Positions 5,602 to 7,834 of a stretch of 7,834 nucleotides of DNA are shown here, piece after piece. Position 1 is the stretch's first letter; each line of letters begins with the position of its first letter. The position numbers and the translations under genes were made by a program. Below the pieces are notes generated by a model. It saw only the letters and a program-made list of their open reading frames with translations, was not told the origin of the DNA and made no database searches. Origin of the DNA: Oscillospiraceae bacterium (GTDB lineage: Bacteria; Bacillota; Clostridia; Oscillospirales; Acutalibacteraceae); NCBI GenBank assembly GCA_003486665.1, contig DNGF01000035.1:3030-10863 (forward strand). The letters run 5' to 3'.

Positions 5602-5844
5602 ATGCAAAAGTATTATCAGGTCAACACGATAAGCAAATCCGCAAAGCCGATAAGCAAAAATCGGGCACATGCAAAAATTTGGAATCGAGATTTTATACCT
5701 TGGTATGAAGATGATGAATTTGTATTTGTTGCAGACTGTAGCGAAGAACCATCTGATGTGAAGGCAGTTGTCCTCAATGTTTTAAAGCAGTTTGGGAAAA
5801 GTTTTATTAAAAGTGCTTTTTACTCTGATGTTTGTTTTGATTAG
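5602..5844 (+). CDS. Small hypothetical protein, 80 aa, under leader control
   Basis: The family is not recognised. The sequence is hydrophilic with mixed charge: a basic N-terminal part (KSAKPISKNRAHAKIWNRD, about residues 11-29), an acidic aromatic middle (WYEDDEFVFVADCSEEPSD, about 34-52) and a C-terminal helix rich in Val, Leu and Lys. There is no signal peptide or membrane helix, so it is probably a cytoplasmic protein. The ATG follows AGAGAGG and a T-run; the ribosome site is the 3' arm of the hairpin at 5555-5594. The stop is TAG, which shows that TAG is used as a normal stop in this genome. A small stem (5848-5853/5859-5864) follows the stop, then the ParB-like gene after 59 bases, so the two probably share a transcript. 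Confidence 0.68.
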   Translation: MQKYYQVNTISKSAKPISKNRAHAKIWNRDFIPWYEDDEFVFVADCSEEPSDVKAVVLNVLKQFGKSFIKSAFYSDVCFD

Positions 5845-5903
5845 GCATTATAGGGAAACTATAAAGATTTTAAATTAAAATGTTGAAATGAGGTTATTAT
5901 TTT

Positions 5904-7079
5904 ATGAAATTTTATGCAAAATTCAAAGATGATGATGAAGAAATAATAGTGTTCCCCACTCAGCAGGAGCGTGATGAGTGGGTGAACTTCGAGGACGAAT
6001 TCAGCAAATCAATCGGTTGCACAAAACACAACGCAACATTTGAGCGCGCAGCTCTCACGACAAAAGAGGCTACATATCTTATAAAATCTAATAACTTATT
6101 TTTATCTTACGATAAAGATTGCATGGGAAATATAAGAGAGTTATATGTACCGCGTTCATCAGGTTGCAGAACAAGAAAATCAGCAAACAAACACGAAAAC
6201 GAATCAAAGGAAGTTAAAAACATGAAATCAAATACTACAACAAAAATCAATAAAAAAGTTAATCTTGCACCGGGCTATGGTGTCATTGAACGCAAAGCAA
6301 TGGCATCTCTTGTAATGCAGAATGCTGTGACCGTCGGAACTAAGAAGTTTGCATGGATTGATGTTGCATTATTAAATATACCGCCGTATCAGAGAGAGCG
6401 CAAAAAACATGTTTATAAAATCGCAGAGGAATGGGATGCTCAGAAGTGCGATGTTATAAGGGTTTCGTATGATGAGAACAATAGTTGTTTTAATGTTGTT
6501 GACGGTCAGCATAGGGCAGCAGCGGCTAAAATGTGCGGTGAGCATTATCTTGTATGTGAAATCGAAACCGGAATGAATCTTTCCTCTGAAGCAAAGCTCT
6601 TTGTTGAGTTTAATGTCGGTAGGAAGAAACTCAATCCCTATGATGAATATAAAGCTAATCAGTTTATATCAGAAGATGATGATACAGAGCTGTCAAAGCT
6701 TGATAAACGAATCGCTAAAGTTTGCGATGACTACAATATCGAGGTAAGACCCGGACAGGGCTGCGGAATCTTAAAGACCGTTCCTCATGCAAGAAAAATA
6801 ATGAAAAGAGAGGGCGAACCCGGACTTGAATTTATTTTCGATGTGATTCAGGACAGTCATTGGGATAAATTTTCAAACGGATATAGTTATATGGTTATGG
6901 AGGCGTTAAGAAAAGTTTACGATAATCATACATCTGAATTGGCAGAGGTAAAGAAAAAGTTAATTTCCGAATTATCAAATAATTCTCCACGAGGAATTGA
7001 AGCCCTCGGTAATAGCAAGTACCCGAATCTCGGTAGAACTGCAAGATGGGATGCGGTGCTGTCGCAGATTATAGCTTAA
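5904..7079 (+). CDS. ParB-like (DGQHR) protein with an N-terminal accessory domain
   Basis: The product is 391 residues. Residues 1 to about 85 form a small acidic domain (MKFYAKFKDDDEEIIVFPTQ, then QERDEWVNFEDEFSK) that looks like a free-standing small protein of mobile elements. A Lys/Asn-rich linker of about 85-120 follows. Residues about 125-250 resemble the ParB/Srx-like fold, with IPPYQRE at 159-165, VVDGQHRAAAAKMCG at 198-212 and FVEFNVGRKKLNPYDEYKA at 233-251. DGQHR proteins include DndB-type regulators of DNA modification and phage or plasmid ParB-like proteins. Residues 260-391 are helical and of unknown role. The start has TGAGG with a long spacer of about 10 bases. Met107 (6222) has its own AAAGGAAG site, so a 285-residue form is likely too. 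DNA binding or partition-like activity is inferred; nuclease activity cannot be judged. Its closest named family may be DUF6551, from memory. Confidence 0.75.
   Translation: MKFYAKFKDDDEEIIVFPTQQERDEWVNFEDEFSKSIGCTKHNATFERAALTTKEATYLIKSNNLFLSYDKDCMGNIRELYVPRSSGCRTRKSANKHENESKEVKNMKSNTTTKINKKVNLAPGYGVIERKAMASLVMQNAVTVGTKKFAWIDVALLNIPPYQRERKKHVYKIAEEWDAQKCDVIRVSYDENNSCFNVVDGQHRAAAAKMCGEHYLVCEIETGMNLSSEAKLFVEFNVGRKKLNPYDEYKANQFISEDDDTELSKLDKRIAKVCDDYNIEVRPGQGCGILKTVPHARKIMKREGEPGLEFIFDVIQDSHWDKFSNGYSYMVMEALRKVYDNHTSELAEVKKKLISELSNNSPRGIEALGNSKYPNLGRTARWDAVLSQIIA
6206..6224 (+). promoter_or_regulatory. Internal ribosome site and in-frame ATG inside the ParB-like gene
   Basis: AAAGGAAG (6206-6213) lies eight bases before an in-frame ATG at 6222 (residue 107), in the linker between the two domains. 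The spacing and sequence are better than those at the annotated start. It would yield the ParB-like domain alone. It also suggests that the long protein arose by fusion of two adjacent genes. Confidence 0.5.
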
Positions 7080-7090
7080 ATGCTTGATTT

Positions 7091-7121
7091 AATTGGGTGC
7101 ATTGAAAAGGTGTGCCCAATT
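7091..7121 (+). repeat. Inverted repeat after the ParB-like gene
   Basis: AATTGGGTGCA (7091-7101) and TGTGCCCAATT (7111-7121) form an 11-bp stem with two G-U pairs and a 9-nt loop, 12 bases after the stop codon. On the plus strand it is followed by an A-run rather than a T-run, so it is not a classical intrinsic terminator. It may stabilise the 3' end of the message or bind a protein. Confidence 0.55.
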
Positions 7122-7152
7122 GAAAAAAAATAAATATGTTTTGAAAAACCTC

Positions 7153-7181
7153 TTGACATAACTATAGAGCTGTGCTATACT
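7153..7181 (+). promoter_or_regulatory. Sigma-A promoter of the small-protein cluster
   Basis: TTGACA (7153-7158), a 17-base spacer and TATACT (7176-7181) form a near-perfect sigma-A promoter. Transcription should start near 7188, about 30 nt before the ATG at 7220. The bases before the -35 box (run of A, then CTTGACATA) resemble those of the promoter at 5380, and both carry the same palindrome near the -10. Confidence 0.82.
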
Positions 7182-7203
7182 GATTACAGTAAATAAATTA
7201 CTG
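7179..7203 (+). promoter_or_regulatory. Putative operator over the -10 box and transcription start
   Basis: ACTGATTACAGT (7179-7190) differs by one base from the palindrome at 5387-5398. It overlaps the last three bases of the -10 box. A further half-site makes a second dyad, CAGTAA-N5-TTACTG (7187-7203), so two dimers could bind side by side. Occupation would block initiation. Sharing with the promoter at 5380 suggests a common repressor. Confidence 0.55.
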
Positions 7204-7219
7204 AAAGAGAGAGATAACA

Positions 7220-7465
7220 ATGGCGGTTGACATAATGAAAATTATTGCCGATTGGGTTAGCGAGCAGGGCTATGAGCCAAAGACCAGTATTGAAAACCTC
7301 GTGCAGATGATTATTGCACATTTTGATAATCCTGACCATTACGGAGAATATGATACAGAGACCGGCTGCGGTGGTTATGGTGAAGTGTTCACGGCTGAGG
7401 AATGCAAGCGATATGTCGAAGAATCCGGTGGATTTAAAGAGTTCGACTATTTTTGTCAGCCTTAA
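7220..7465 (+). CDS. Small hypothetical acidic protein, 81 aa
   Basis: The family is not recognised. The N-terminal half is helical (VDIMKIIADWVSEQGYEP, then SIENLVQMIIAHFDN). The second half is rich in Gly, Tyr and Glu (YGEYDTETGCGGYGEVFTAE, then ECKRYVEESGGFKEFDYFCQ) and has three Cys, not spaced like a zinc site. There is no signal peptide or membrane segment. A purine-rich ribosome site (GAAAGAGAGAG) precedes the ATG. It is the first gene after the promoter at 7153. Small acidic proteins of this kind are common in conjugative elements and prophages of gut Firmicutes, and some counter host restriction. No such role can be shown here. Confidence 0.68.
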   Translation: MAVDIMKIIADWVSEQGYEPKTSIENLVQMIIAHFDNPDHYGEYDTETGCGGYGEVFTAEECKRYVEESGGFKEFDYFCQP

Positions 7466-7502
7466 AAGCAAGACAGAATAACACAAAAAGAGGACTATAA
7501 AA

Positions 7503-7718
7503 ATGGTTAAGATTGAAGAATTGAAAAATTACACTATTCCTTACTGCGGGAACAAGAGAATCCAGCCTTACGGCGATTTGGTTATCTTCGATGGTGAGAG
7601 CCGAAAGACCGTCAAGATTAAGGATGAGGGAGCAAAGCAGTATTTCACTTTCAACCGAAAGAAATATTATATTTGCAATGCTGGTAGCCTTTATAGTCCC
7701 AAGTTCGTTATCCTCTGA
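7503..7718 (+). CDS. Small hypothetical basic protein, 71 aa
   Basis: The family is not recognised. The sequence is rich in beta-strand residues: IPYCGNKRIQPYGDLVIFDG (12-31), RKTVKIKDEGAKQYFTFNRK (34-53), then KYYICNAGSLYSPKFVIL to the end. This looks like a small barrel or sheet domain with a conserved-looking Tyr/Phe-rich C-terminus. It is probably cytoplasmic. The ATG is well placed behind GAGG (in AAAGAGGAC), 37 bases after the preceding gene, so both belong to the unit from the promoter at 7153. The stop TGA lies within the next, out-of-frame open frame. Confidence 0.66.
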   Translation: MVKIEELKNYTIPYCGNKRIQPYGDLVIFDGESRKTVKIKDEGAKQYFTFNRKKYYICNAGSLYSPKFVIL

Positions 7719-7834
7719 TGCAGCCGAAAGATTTAAGGAAGCCGGTTACAAGTACGAAATCCAGAGTGACACTGCATTGATGGTTTTCTCCAAGGAAAAC
7801 AGCATTGACCATACGCAGGTCTCTCTCTGTGATG
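7678..7834 (+). CDS. Partial open frame running off the window end
   Basis: An ATG at 7678 opens a frame (MLVAFIVPSSLSSDAAERFK, then EAGYKYEIQSDTALMVFSKE) that stays open to the window edge for 52 codons. It overlaps the end of the 71-aa gene by 41 bases in another frame, so translation could be coupled. Only a weak purine stretch (AAAGAAA) precedes it, and the true start may lie further in. Composition and hydrophilic pattern look coding, but the family is not recognised. Confidence 0.42.
   Translation, partial: MLVAFIVPSSLSSDAAERFKEAGYKYEIQSDTALMVFSKENSIDHTQVSLCD

Noticed and set aside
5848..5864. Small stem TTATAG/CTATAA as an intrinsic terminator
   Set aside because: Six A-T-rich pairs and only a short, interrupted T-stretch afterwards are too weak. 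Read-through into the ParB-like gene is more likely.

Overview
The window looks like chromosomal DNA of a low-GC Gram-positive gut or rumen bacterium, probably a Ruminococcus-like member of the Oscillospirales/Clostridia. The grounds are near-consensus sigma-A promoters, strong AGGAGG-type ribosome sites, a lipoprotein with a long Ser/Thr/Lys linker, and protein families typical of that group. The genus is an inference. No rRNA, tRNA, CRISPR array or integrase is visible.

Positions 1-2400 (minus strand, moderate GC) hold a compact operon with its own promoter. It runs from a secreted lipoprotein with a phosphodiester-glycosidase (NAGPA-like) domain, to an N-acetylglucosamine-kinase-like protein of the BadF/BcrA ATPase fold, to the first codons of a family GH4 6-phospho-glycosidase. 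The GH4 reading frame meets a TAG stop at codon 36, right at the window edge. The set fits amino-sugar or wall-glycan salvage.

Positions 2429-3210 (minus strand) are a scar of an insertion event. The N-terminal third of an IS4-like transposase is joined in frame to the C-terminal two thirds of an RlmA-type 23S rRNA guanine methyltransferase. The join falls where both parent proteins carry a similar Asp-Ile-Ser-Lys stretch. The transposase leader remains. It folds as a three-way junction whose outer arm pairs with the ribosome-binding site.

From about 3200 onward the DNA becomes visibly AT-rich, all genes lie on the plus strand, and the content is accessory. One transcription unit (promoter 3254-3282) carries an unknown two-module protein of 358 aa, a frameshifted gene for a HEPN-like domain plus a pair of CBS domains, and a small ribbon-helix-helix-like protein.

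A perfect consensus promoter (5380-5408) then starts a leader of about 190 nt, built like an attenuator, in front of an 80-aa gene. Next comes a 391-aa ParB-like/DGQHR protein with a probable internal translation start. A second strong promoter (7153-7181) drives a cluster of small unknown proteins, the last cut by the window end. The two strong promoters share a 12-bp palindrome, so one regulator, possibly the small ribbon-helix-helix-like protein, may control both units.

The most interesting signals are the leader at 5409-5601, the shared operators, the HEPN-CBS operon and the transposase-RlmA chimera.
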